DNA of 64,000 bases from Bacteroidota bacterium (GTDB lineage Bacteria; Bacteroidota; Bacteroidia; Bacteroidales; Lentimicrobiaceae): the NCBI GenBank assembly GCA_023417935.1, contig JAEZDY010000026.1:1-64000 (forward strand), given 5' to 3'. Below, in pieces: positions 16,259-24,437 of this stretch. The notes under the pieces were generated by a model that worked only from the letters and a program-made list of their open reading frames with translations, was not told where the DNA came from and did no database searches. How positions within the stretch are numbered: the first letter of the stretch is position 1; each line of letters begins with the position of its first letter. Position numbers and translations under genes: made by a program.

Positions 16259-16285
16259 TGGCTCACCAACCCCCCAAAAAACGCC

Positions 16286-16846
16286 ATGAAAAAAATCGTC
16301 TTATCCTTCATTGTATTTTTCCTTTTCCTATTTGTGAATGGTCAGAATAATATTAAGTCGCCAGGCCTGATGCTTGGACTTGATAGTGCGCTGATTGTAA
16401 TGGAATATTCAAACTTTAACAACACCAGTGTTGATGAAATTTGGGAAAAACATTCAACACCAGGCAGGATAGTATATTATTGTCTTGACTCAAAGAATAA
16501 AAACAAATCAAACGTTGCTCACGTTTATGATTTTGATGATAGAGGAGTGAACATCAAGTACACAACTATATCAACCCAGGAAAAGATTAAGTATGCAGTT
16601 GACTATTTTAATAATCTGGCACTCAACAGGAAGAACTTATACAAATTTGTCGGCGTTATAGATGATAACAAAGCGGTTTGGGTTTCAAATGATGAGGTTG
16701 CCAAATTAGCTGATTGCAATTGTGGAAATGTGAAAGTTACTGTTGTCAGCAATTTGAAGAATGATGATGAATTAATTGGTAACACCGTTGTCAAGCCTGG
16801 TAAATCGGGCGAATTACTTGCAATAGTATATACACCGATTAAATGA
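16286..16846 (+). CDS. Exported protein of unknown function
   Basis: This 186-residue protein has a clear signal peptide (MKKIVLSFIVFFLFLFVNGQ). I do not recognise the mature part. It has a short CNC pair (DCNCGN, about residue 149) and no membrane helix. The start at 16286 is chosen because a longer in-frame form would begin inside the promoter. It is a monocistron with a well-formed promoter, an upstream inverted repeat and a strong terminator. That points to a separately regulated, well-expressed gene. Mature length suggests a small globular periplasmic or secreted domain. Confidence 0.75.
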   Translation: MKKIVLSFIVFFLFLFVNGQNNIKSPGLMLGLDSALIVMEYSNFNNTSVDEIWEKHSTPGRIVYYCLDSKNKNKSNVAHVYDFDDRGVNIKYTTISTQEKIKYAVDYFNNLALNRKNLYKFVGVIDDNKAVWVSNDEVAKLADCNCGNVKVTVVSNLKNDDELIGNTVVKPGKSGELLAIVYTPIK

Positions 16847-16880
16847 TACTAATATGGCCGGGGGGTTGTATTATTAAAGA

Positions 16881-16906
16881 AAGGGGCTTCGGCTCCTTTT
16901 TTTTTT
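16881..16906 (+). terminator. Terminator of the orphan secreted protein gene
   Basis: AAGGGGC-TTCG-GCTCCTT is a 7-bp stem on a UUCG loop with a run of ten T. Confidence 0.9.
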
Positions 16907-16917
16907 CCATGAGGATG

Positions 16918-17040
16918 TAAAATAACATCTAAAAGTATGCTATGCATTATATAATCAATTACTGCGAATAGCATCAGAAAATATGCAAAGCATCACTATC
17001 AATTACTAAGAATAACATCAAAAAATACGCATAGCATTAC
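16918..17040. repeat. Three degenerate tandem copies of the ctaB 3' end
   Basis: On the minus strand three units of about 32-49 bp follow each other: 17040-16997, 16996-16948 and about 16947-16918. Each has the pattern ATGCtatGCaTA-TTTT-GATGtTATT, and the first two also share AGTAATTGAT. The first unit is the last 14 codons and stop of ctaB; the others lie past the stop codon. The array therefore joins coding and non-coding DNA. Confidence 0.8.
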
Positions 17041-17874
17041 AAGGAGGTAATAGAGATTTATAATAATAAATGCACGGGTTGAATGATTGCCGTTATTCTT
17101 TGTAAGCCATATTCCTGAATAAACGAGTAATAATATTGAAAGGAGGTGCATTAGCAAGAAAATGGCATTGTTTTCTATATTTATAATGAATGTCATGATA
17201 GACCCACTAAAAGCGGTAGCAAGCATCCAGGTAAAGACCAACCTTCTAAGCTGTGGAATTGTGAACTTATCAGTGATAAGTTTGATTCCTGCAAGCCGGT
17301 ATTCGTTTGAATATTTAAGAATTATGAGCCAAAAGTGCGGTATTTGGCCAATAAAGAAAAATCCGGCCATTGCAATTGATGAAGGATGCATAATATCACC
17401 GCCACCTGAAACCCAACCAATTACCGGGGGAATTGCACCAACAAGACCACCTGGTACTGCTGCAAAAGCTGTTTTATACTTTAAAGGTGTATAGACGCCA
17501 TTGTACCAAATAAGGTTCATTAGTCCGAGTATTGCGGGGAGTGCTCCATTATAATAGTAAAGTATCAGGAATCCTGATAAACCGGCAAGTAACGTTACAA
17601 TAATGGCCGTTGAAACTGTTATTGAACCATTTGTTAAAGGGCGCCTTTGTGTACGTGGCATTAATTTGTCGGTATGGCGCTCCTGTAATTGGTTAAGCGT
17701 AGAAGCTGACATTGCCAGAAACAGAACTCCCATAAATGGGTATATAATTGACATGTCGAGCTGACGGGTACTCAGAAGGTACCCTGTAACAGTAGTAAGC
17801 GCAACACTTATAGAAATACCAGCCTTACTGAGATTGCCGATTACTTTCAGAAAAGATAAAAATCGGTTGATCAT
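16999..17874 (-). CDS. ctaB: Protoheme IX farnesyltransferase (heme O synthase)
   Basis: CtaB (CyoE) adds a farnesyl group to heme b, making heme o on the way to heme a for the caa3 oxidase. The 291-residue protein of the UbiA family has about nine membrane helices. The first aspartate-rich region appears as NQLQERHTDKLMPRTQRRPL (about residue 61), with E for one of the usual D residues. YNGVYTPLKYKT (about 125) is also typical. It overlaps coxB by four bases (ATGA). It is last in the operon, and its final 14 codons belong to a tandem repeat, so the C-terminal tail may have been remodelled. No ctaA was found in the window. Confidence 0.93.
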   Translation of the reverse strand: MINRFLSFLKVIGNLSKAGISISVALTTVTGYLLSTRQLDMSIIYPFMGVLFLAMSASTLNQLQERHTDKLMPRTQRRPLTNGSITVSTAIIVTLLAGLSGFLILYYYNGALPAILGLMNLIWYNGVYTPLKYKTAFAAVPGGLVGAIPPVIGWVSGGGDIMHPSSIAMAGFFFIGQIPHFWLIILKYSNEYRLAGIKLITDKFTIPQLRRLVFTWMLATAFSGSIMTFIINIENNAIFLLMHLLSILLLVYSGIWLTKNNGNHSTRAFIIINLYYLLVMLCVFFDVILSN

Positions 17875-18806
17875 TTAAGGGTGCTGAGATACTCGATGAT
17901 CTGTTTCACCTCCTGATCACTCAATTGATTCTTGTATGACTGCATCTGTCCTTTACGATATCCTTCAACAATATCAGCATCAGGTTCGTAAATTGACTTA
18001 GTTATATAAGCATCATCCACCGTAACTTCTTTTGATTGGCCGTTGGTAGTGACATTATGAGTTTGTCCGTACACACCTTTAAATGTTGGTCCAATAAGTT
18101 TACTACCATCAGTTGAATGACAAGCCAAACATCCATTTAACTCAATGATTCGTCTGCCTGCTGCACCTGGAACCGCCATAGCAGCTGCCAGGGCTGTGGT
18201 ATCTGTACGCTGTGCCATCCAATTATCATATTCTTTAGGCTCAAGTACTTTAACTTCGGTAAACATGTAGGAATGCGACAAGCCACAATATTCGGCGCAG
18301 AAGAGCTCGTAAGATCCTGTCTTTTGACCTATAAACCACATTTTGTTAGTTCGTCCTGGCACCATGTCTTCCTTGATCCTGAAAGCAGGAATATATAGAC
18401 TGTGAACCACGTCAATGGATATAAGATCTAGCACAACAGCTTTATCGAGAGGAATATACAACGTATCAGTTTTAACACCATTCGGGTATTTAAACGACCA
18501 CGACCACATTCGTGCCGTGGCTTCAATGACCAAAGAATCCTTTGGTGCATCACGTACCGGTGAATAACCAGCCCACCCGTAAAAGAACATAATAAGAACC
18601 AGAATCAAGGGGATTACAGTCCAAACTATTTCAAGAGTTACGCTGCCGTGTATTTGCTCAGCAACCGGATGTTTTTTGTTATTATATCTGATTATGAACC
18701 AGATTATGGTAGCTGATATACCAATCAGAAAAAATACAGAAATGCCTATTATTAAAAGAAAGGCATTATCGGTTGTGGTTACTAAATTTGAGGCTCCTGA
18801 GTACAT
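17871..18806 (-). CDS. coxB: Cytochrome c oxidase subunit II with fused cytochrome c domain
   Basis: Subunit II of the caa3-type oxidase accepts electrons through the binuclear CuA centre. The 311-residue protein has two N-terminal helices (about residues 15-40 and 58-80) and a cupredoxin domain. The CuA ligands are His135, Cys170, Cys174, His178 and Met181 in the stretch CAEYCGLSHSYM. A cytochrome c domain follows, with heme motif CLACH (226-230). The fused heme makes this a caa3 rather than an aa3 enzyme. It follows the subunit IV gene by nine bases and overlaps ctaB. The gene lies at the distal end of the cluster, away from subunit I. Confidence 0.95.
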   Translation of the reverse strand: MYSGASNLVTTTDNAFLLIIGISVFFLIGISATIIWFIIRYNNKKHPVAEQIHGSVTLEIVWTVIPLILVLIMFFYGWAGYSPVRDAPKDSLVIEATARMWSWSFKYPNGVKTDTLYIPLDKAVVLDLISIDVVHSLYIPAFRIKEDMVPGRTNKMWFIGQKTGSYELFCAEYCGLSHSYMFTEVKVLEPKEYDNWMAQRTDTTALAAAMAVPGAAGRRIIELNGCLACHSTDGSKLIGPTFKGVYGQTHNVTTNGQSKEVTVDDAYITKSIYEPDADIVEGYRKGQMQSYKNQLSDQEVKQIIEYLSTLK

Positions 18807-18815
18807 AATTTCCTG

Positions 18816-19100
18816 TTATCTGTCAATATAATCAAACACTGTTATACCAATTACTACTGCAACTAAAGCAAGTACAAGCACTGTCATGATCAGATATACC
18901 CTCTGATCAAAGCGTAGATGCATAAAATATAATAATACGATTGTTGCCTTAATTGTTGCTATTAGCAGCGCTGCTGCAGTGTTAAAGGCACTAAGTTCAA
19001 TACTTGTGATAGCCACTGTTATAACGGTTAGTGTTATCAATATACCGAGTACCATCAAGTGGTCTTTATACGAAGAGATATGACTGTTTTCTTTGCTCAT
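18816..19100 (-). CDS. Cytochrome c oxidase subunit IV-like protein
   Basis: This 94-residue protein has three predicted membrane helices and the family's typical pattern FNTAAALLIATIKATIVLLYFMHLRFD in the middle, where K, Y, F, M and H are conserved. It belongs to the prokaryotic subunit IV (COX4_pro) family and is expected to stabilise the oxidase complex. It lies between the subunit III and II genes, with twelve- and nine-base gaps. Confidence 0.88.
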   Translation of the reverse strand: MSKENSHISSYKDHLMVLGILITLTVITVAITSIELSAFNTAAALLIATIKATIVLLYFMHLRFDQRVYLIMTVLVLALVAVVIGITVFDYIDR

Positions 19101-19112
19101 GACTGTACTGTA

Positions 19113-19733
19113 TTAATGTATAAGATAAAATAAAGGGAACAGAAAGATCCAGATAAGGTCGACAAGGTGCCAGTATAACCCACTGTTTTCAAGCAGGGCA
19201 TACTTGTCACTTCTGACTTTGTTTTGTTTTATCCTGAAAAAAGTAACAATCAGCAAAGCCATCCCAACGAGAATATGAACTGCATGTAAGCCTGTCATGA
19301 AAAAGTACAGGCTGAAAAACAGCATGTCACCTTTGCTTAACAAAGCCATAAGTTCTGATCCGGGATACATTCCATGTTCAAACTTACTGCCCCATTCGAA
19401 GTACTTGTTAATTAAGAATACAAGTGCAAGTATTACAGTAGCAGCCACCAGGTACATTGAAATTTTCCTGTCACCTTTTTGCATTGCTGTAATTGACATA
19501 GCAACTGTAGCACTGCTTACCAGCAGGATTATGGTATTAATAAGTCCCATTGGAATGCTTAGCTCCTCATGGGCAAGATGAAATGCAACAGGATTTAGAT
19601 ACCTGTATACTGAGTACACAATAAATAAACCTCCAAAGAGAAGTATTTCAGTGAAGATAAACAACCACATGCCTAGTTTTGCAGCAGTGTCATCACGGTG
19701 TAAGTCGGTGTGTGCATTGATGGTAGTTTCCAT
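19113..19733 (-). CDS. coxC: Cytochrome c oxidase subunit III
   Basis: The 206-residue protein has five predicted helices, the usual number when the first two helices of the mitochondrial form are absent. Signature segments are KLGMWLFIFTEILLFGGLF (about residue 19), with the conserved glutamate, and MTGLHAVHILVGM (about 147). Subunit III stabilises subunit I and helps proton uptake. It is followed by the subunit IV gene and preceded by subunit I with an eight-base gap, in one operon. Confidence 0.93.
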   Translation of the reverse strand: METTINAHTDLHRDDTAAKLGMWLFIFTEILLFGGLFIVYSVYRYLNPVAFHLAHEELSIPMGLINTIILLVSSATVAMSITAMQKGDRKISMYLVAATVILALVFLINKYFEWGSKFEHGMYPGSELMALLSKGDMLFFSLYFFMTGLHAVHILVGMALLIVTFFRIKQNKVRSDKYALLENSGLYWHLVDLIWIFLFPLFYLIH

Positions 19734-19741
19734 ATCAGTGC

Positions 19742-21340
19742 TTATTTAAATTCATAAGGTCCGGTTGTAACAACTGGGATTTCTTCAAAATTCTCAACAA
19801 TAGGAGGTGATTTTATTGACCACTCAAGAGTTGGACCATCCCAAGGATCATCAACTATTTTACCTGTTGCTTTACGCGCCCTTAAAAGATTGGTTATGAT
19901 AATAAAGAGTCCGGTTACCATTATCCATGATCCAATAGTAGAAACCACATTCCAGTTTTCAAATTGTGGTAGGTAATCATAATAGCGACGCGGCATACCT
20001 TGCATTCCTAAAATGAACATAGGGAAATATATTGTATTGAAACCAGTAAAAAAGATTCCCAGCCCAATGTTTGCAATTTTAGTATTGTAGACCCTTCCAT
20101 AAATTTTAGGCCACCAATAATGCATTGCAGCAAAGAATGCAAAACCGGTGCCACCGAACACGATATAATGGAAGTGAGCAACAACAAAGTAAGTATCATG
20201 CACGTGGATGTCAGTAGCCAGTGATCCAACTACAAGCCCTGAAAATCCACCTATCATGAATACGAAAATAAACCCCATTGCCCACCAAAATGGTGTTTGC
20301 AATCTGATTGAGCCTTTATAAAGTGTTGCTGTCCAGTTAAACACCTTAACAGCCGAGGGCAAAGCAACGATGAAAGAAAGGAATGAAAATATCCATCTTG
20401 AGCCAGTGCTCATACCGGAAGTAAACATATGGTGTCCCCATACGAAATATCCAACAAAAGCTATAGCCATTGAAGATATAATGAGAGCTGTGTATCCGAA
20501 AATTGGTTTCCTCGAAAAAGTAGGTACAATTTCAGAAATTACACCCATTGCAGGAAGAATCATAATATACACGGCAGGGTGGGAGTATGTCCAGAACAAA
20601 TGCTGATAGAGAATTGGATCACCACCGAGAGCTGGATCAAAGAATCCAATCCCTAACAGTCTTTCAGCCGCAATCATTAATAGGGTGATACCTACAATAG
20701 GTGTTGCCAGTAGCTGTATCCATCCGGTTGCATATAGAGTCCAGGCGAAAATAGGCATTCTCATCCATCCCATACCAGGAGCCCTTAACCGGTGCATAGT
20801 AGTTATGAAATTCAGTCCTGTAAGAATAGATGAAAAACCAAGTACGAAAGCACCTATCACCGCAGCAACAACGTTGGTTTGGGTTTTTAAGCTGTAAGGA
20901 GCATAAAATGTCCATCCGGTATCAGGTGGTCCATCGCCCATAAATTGAGAGCTTAACACTATAATAGCGCCTATAATATAAAGATACCAGCTTAAGAGGT
21001 TCACTCTGGGGAATGATACATCCTTTGCCCCCAGCATAATTGGTAAAAAGAAATTACCAAAAACTGCTGCAACACCCGGGATGACAAACAGGAAGATCAT
21101 TGATAGTCCATGCAGTGTGAAAAGGGCATTATATGTTTGTGCTTCCATAAGCTGCTTTCCCGGTGCAATGAGTTCAAGCCTCATTAAAATACCTAATACA
21201 GCACCCGTCGCAAAAAAGGTCAGCATTGAATACAGATACAGCAAACCTATACGCTTGTGATCGGTTGTTGTTAACCAGCCAAGCAGGCCTTTGTATTTGC
21301 CTCTATACTCCAAATAGTTTGGTAAATGATTGTTTTCCAT
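19742..21340 (-). CDS. coxA: Cytochrome c oxidase subunit I, A2-type heme-copper oxidase
   Basis: This is the catalytic subunit with the low-spin heme and the heme-CuB oxygen site. The 532-residue protein has twelve helices. Heme and CuB ligands are visible in LHGLSMIFLF, WTYSHPAVYIM, VWGHHMF and VAHFHYIVFGG. The helix VI motif is YSHPAVY: the glutamate of A1 enzymes (HPEVY) is missing and replaced by the preceding YS pair. That pair defines the A2 subclass, as in Rhodothermus marinus caa3. The His-Tyr pair is retained. It lies 18 bases after the sco gene and leads the cox part of the operon. Confidence 0.96.
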   Translation of the reverse strand: MENNHLPNYLEYRGKYKGLLGWLTTTDHKRIGLLYLYSMLTFFATGAVLGILMRLELIAPGKQLMEAQTYNALFTLHGLSMIFLFVIPGVAAVFGNFFLPIMLGAKDVSFPRVNLLSWYLYIIGAIIVLSSQFMGDGPPDTGWTFYAPYSLKTQTNVVAAVIGAFVLGFSSILTGLNFITTMHRLRAPGMGWMRMPIFAWTLYATGWIQLLATPIVGITLLMIAAERLLGIGFFDPALGGDPILYQHLFWTYSHPAVYIMILPAMGVISEIVPTFSRKPIFGYTALIISSMAIAFVGYFVWGHHMFTSGMSTGSRWIFSFLSFIVALPSAVKVFNWTATLYKGSIRLQTPFWWAMGFIFVFMIGGFSGLVVGSLATDIHVHDTYFVVAHFHYIVFGGTGFAFFAAMHYWWPKIYGRVYNTKIANIGLGIFFTGFNTIYFPMFILGMQGMPRRYYDYLPQFENWNVVSTIGSWIMVTGLFIIITNLLRARKATGKIVDDPWDGPTLEWSIKSPPIVENFEEIPVVTTGPYEFK

Positions 21341-21358
21341 TTTGTTTGATGCTAAATA

Positions 21359-22147
21359 TTAAGTTGTTGCTTTTTTTCTCGGTTTCAATGCAAGTACAAG
21401 GAAGAAAATTATAGCTATAACCAATATAACTGTACCTGCCATCTTGGTTACATTGAGAACGTATTCCTGCCCGGCAGGGTCATACGAATAGCAAAATTGA
21501 AGTACTTTGTATATAGTTGGTCCGCTGATGCCTTTGGAGGCTTCAACTAGCGCCATTTTAAATTCAAACGGCAGGAAGTATGTACCCTGTAAGTACCTGG
21601 TTATTTTGGCATCAGGACTAAGCATTGTTAGTACTCCAGGATGCATAAAGTCGTTTCCGGCTTTTTTGTATTTGAAGCCAATTGCACCAGTTAGTTTGCT
21701 GATATTAATACTGTCGGCAGTAAAGAATTTCCAGCCTTCCTCATCAATATCACTTTTAATAATGCTCAAATAGTTTTCTCTCTTTTTAATTGCCAATTCA
21801 GTTCCTTCACGAGGATCAAAACTAACAGTAAGCATTTGGTAGTCCTTATTTAAAACTAAATCAGTTTTATCAACAATCTCAGCAACACTGGTCATTAGTG
21901 GACTACAGATACCCGGGCAGCGGTAGTATACCAGCATGAGAACTGTAGGTTTTGTGATCAGCTCTTTCAGGTTTTGAGCTTCACCTTTGGTATTTATTAC
22001 CACAATATCATCAGGGATGAATTCGTCAAGATGTTCAATAACACCAATTTCCATCTCAGGTGTATTGATATCTTCAAGAGCACCGATCTGCGCACTTGCC
22101 AGATTGGTTATGAAAACGACCAGTAATACAACTAAATATCTTTTCAT
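21359..22147 (-). CDS. SCO1/SenC family copper chaperone, C-terminally membrane-anchored
   Basis: Sco proteins deliver copper to the CuA centre of oxidase subunit II, or act as thiol reductants for it. The 262-residue protein has a signal peptide (residues 1-19), a thioredoxin-like fold with the metal-binding CPGIC motif (Cys77, Cys81), and a conserved histidine in NDFMHPGVL (about 169). A C-terminal helix (about 236-255) precedes a basic tail, so the protein is held in the inner membrane with its domain outside. It sits between actF and coxA, fitting a role in assembling this oxidase. Confidence 0.93.
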   Translation of the reverse strand: MKRYLVVLLVVFITNLASAQIGALEDINTPEMEIGVIEHLDEFIPDDIVVINTKGEAQNLKELITKPTVLMLVYYRCPGICSPLMTSVAEIVDKTDLVLNKDYQMLTVSFDPREGTELAIKKRENYLSIIKSDIDEEGWKFFTADSINISKLTGAIGFKYKKAGNDFMHPGVLTMLSPDAKITRYLQGTYFLPFEFKMALVEASKGISGPTIYKVLQFCYSYDPAGQEYVLNVTKMAGTVILVIAIIFFLVLALKPRKKATT

Positions 22148-22165
22148 TAGTAGAAGTTTATAATA

Positions 22166-23329
22166 TTAGTGAACATGATGATGTATGCTTTCTTCAAGAT
22201 AAGGATGATTCATTGGAATCAAAGGGGCTGAGGCGAGAGCTCTGGCAGTGATAAAGGTAAACAGACCGGCAAATCCTATGAAAAACCCTACTTCAATAAG
22301 CCCAAAAACAACATGGTGCATAACACCAGGAAATATCTGCTCATATAAATCGAGATACTGCCCAATAATTAATAATACGCAAATAGCTTTTAACACTTTT
22401 ATGTTTTTATTAATTGCCTGCGACAAAAGTAAAACAAAAGGTATAAACCAATTTATGATAAAATTAGAGTAAAAGATAATGTCAAAACCATTCTCCCAAC
22501 GATGGGCATAATATTCAGTTTCTTCAGGAATGTTGCCATACCAAATAATCATAAATTGTGAGAAAGTGAAATATCCCCATATGATTGCCAGTATGAAAAT
22601 ATATCTCGAAAAATCAAGCAAATGGCTTTTATTGAGCAGGGGGAAATAACCCTTTTCATGAAGCAATATCACAATCAGAGTAATGACTACTGCGCCATGG
22701 TAAAAAGCAGCAACAAAGTTTTTTAATGAAAATATGGTGCTAAACCAATGTACATCAATTGACATTATCCAATCAAAAGTGGCAAAAGAAAAGGTTACCG
22801 CAAGCAGGAAAATATGAACTTTTGAAAGAAACTCACTTTTTTCGAAATACTTAAGTCCTCCATTTCTGTCTTCTGCCAGTGATGCCCTCTTTAAAAGCTG
22901 AATCATTATAGTCCATACAATGAAAACTACAACAAGTCTGATAAGAAAGAAAGGTGTGTTCAGGTATGCTGACTTATGTTGAATCAGCACATCGGTTTCA
23001 ATTGCCTCAGCATGGGTCCAGTGATAAAGGTCATGCATTCCAAAATATAAAAGCAACATAATTATTCCTGCATAAGGAATATAAGTCATCATTGCTTCAG
23101 GTACTCTTTTGAACATAGATGACCAACCTGATTGGGTAATATACTGAATAGCAAAGAAGAAACTCGCTCCAATTGCCAGTGATAAAAAATAGTAGTTATT
23201 CAGTAAAAGGTTAGCCCATGCTCTTGCAGGTTGTGTTATAAAGGAATACACGATTATAATCGCGCCAACAATAATAAGAGCAATAGATACAAGCTTTAGA
23301 TTCTTAGGTATGGTATAATGATTTTCCAT
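22166..23329 (-). CDS. actF: Alternative complex III subunit ActF (quinol-oxidoreductase membrane subunit)
   Basis: ActF is one of two large membrane subunits of alternative complex III, related to ActC and the NrfD fold. The 387-residue protein has about ten helices. Segments such as HDLYHWTHAE (about residue 101) and FDWIMSIDVHWFSTIFS (about 186) are characteristic of this subunit. The complex oxidises menaquinol and passes electrons to cytochrome c or directly to oxidase. The C-terminus is histidine-rich (ESIHHHVH). It follows actE by eleven bases and precedes sco by 18. Confidence 0.93.
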   Translation of the reverse strand: MENHYTIPKNLKLVSIALIIVGAIIIVYSFITQPARAWANLLLNNYYFLSLAIGASFFFAIQYITQSGWSSMFKRVPEAMMTYIPYAGIIMLLLYFGMHDLYHWTHAEAIETDVLIQHKSAYLNTPFFLIRLVVVFIVWTIMIQLLKRASLAEDRNGGLKYFEKSEFLSKVHIFLLAVTFSFATFDWIMSIDVHWFSTIFSLKNFVAAFYHGAVVITLIVILLHEKGYFPLLNKSHLLDFSRYIFILAIIWGYFTFSQFMIIWYGNIPEETEYYAHRWENGFDIIFYSNFIINWFIPFVLLLSQAINKNIKVLKAICVLLIIGQYLDLYEQIFPGVMHHVVFGLIEVGFFIGFAGLFTFITARALASAPLIPMNHPYLEESIHHHVH

Positions 23330-23340
23330 CTCAGCTTTAT

Positions 23341-23901
23341 TTATTGTTTTTGGAGTTCTTTTTTAACGTACATGCTTATCATCCATCTGTCAGCGGGTTT
23401 GATCATATGGCCATGAGGACCCATTAATTGGTAACCAACTGTAATTACATGATAAATATCAGCCTCGTTTGATGATATCATCCTTTCTGACAATAATGAT
23501 GCAGGACGGGCTTTATACTTTCCGCTGGTATAAAGGAATCCATCTCCAGTACCAGCATCTCCGTGGCAGTGCGCGCAAAATATATTGTACTGGTCTCTTC
23601 CTCTGATAAGTCCTTCTTCAGTAAGTTCAAAAGGATTTTCAAGTTGTGCTGCAGCAAGGTCACGGTCTTCAGGTGTTGCACTGAATTCATAGGGTTCCAT
23701 TTCCATTGGAACAGTGTTGGGAGCAGGAAGAATCATGGTTGTGCCTGTTCCTGTATTCGGATTAGGCTCATAGGTTTCATAGGCGAGAGAATGTGCCATA
23801 TCAGGGAAGTATTCATACCCTTTATCATTTCGTTCCCTATCGCATGAGGCTGTAAGTATGAAACAAAAAGCTAATATCAGTATATGTGGTCTTTTATACA
23901 T
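23341..23901 (-). CDS. actE: Alternative complex III subunit ActE (mono-heme cytochrome c lipoprotein)
   Basis: This 186-residue lipoprotein (lipobox TASC, Cys20) has one cytochrome c domain with heme motif CAHCH (109-113) and a distal Met in QLMGPHGHM (about 160). In the known Act complex ActE is the mono-heme subunit likely to hand electrons to the oxidase. It lies between actD (nine-base gap) and actF (eleven-base gap). Confidence 0.92.
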   Translation of the reverse strand: MYKRPHILILAFCFILTASCDRERNDKGYEYFPDMAHSLAYETYEPNPNTGTGTTMILPAPNTVPMEMEPYEFSATPEDRDLAAAQLENPFELTEEGLIRGRDQYNIFCAHCHGDAGTGDGFLYTSGKYKARPASLLSERMISSNEADIYHVITVGYQLMGPHGHMIKPADRWMISMYVKKELQKQ

Positions 23902-23909
23902 TTGACTCT

Positions 23910-24437
23910 CTATGTTAAAGGTTGAAATTGTTTTTCAAATATTTCAGAAGCTCCTGATTCGCGTAACATTTGGATTAACTGGTTTGATTCAGTAGCATTT
24001 TGATCCATGTTGAATACTATTACGAATTTGTCATCCATTGAGCGGGTGTCGGGCATAAAATAATCTTTACCGGGATAAACCTTAGCTCTTACTGAAAAAG
24101 TGAAGAGACTGGCAAGTGTAATAGTTAGAATAGTGAGTACAATTGTTACTACTATAAACGATGGGAAGGCGTTAGTAGGTTTCCCCCCATAATTCACCGG
24201 CCAGTCAAAAACTGCAGTATACATTAGGAAAGCAAGGATACCAATAGCACCGGTAAACCCGAAAAGGAAAGCTGCAAAAGTAAACCTTGATTTTTTCCCC
24301 ATGGCTTCTATTGCTTCGTGCACAGGGTAAGGTGTGTATATTTCAGCTATTTTAACCCCGGCTTCTTTAATACGATGGATAGCTGATAAAAGCTCGTCTT
24401 CCTCGTTAAAGACACCTATTACATGTTGATTATTCAT
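23910..24437 (-). CDS. actD: Alternative complex III subunit ActD (DUF3341)
   Basis: This 175-residue protein belongs to DUF3341. Its N-terminal part (residues 1-55) is soluble and resembles a small alpha/beta domain (IGVFNEEDELLSAIHRIKEAG). Two helices follow (about 57-78 and 97-117), with GGKPTNAFPSF between them, a segment conserved in ActD. It starts eight bases inside the end of actC, which suggests translational coupling. Its role in the complex is structural as far as is known. Confidence 0.92.
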   Translation of the reverse strand: MNNQHVIGVFNEEDELLSAIHRIKEAGVKIAEIYTPYPVHEAIEAMGKKSRFTFAAFLFGFTGAIGILAFLMYTAVFDWPVNYGGKPTNAFPSFIVVTIVLTILTITLASLFTFSVRAKVYPGKDYFMPDTRSMDDKFVIVFNMDQNATESNQLIQMLRESGASEIFEKQFQPLT

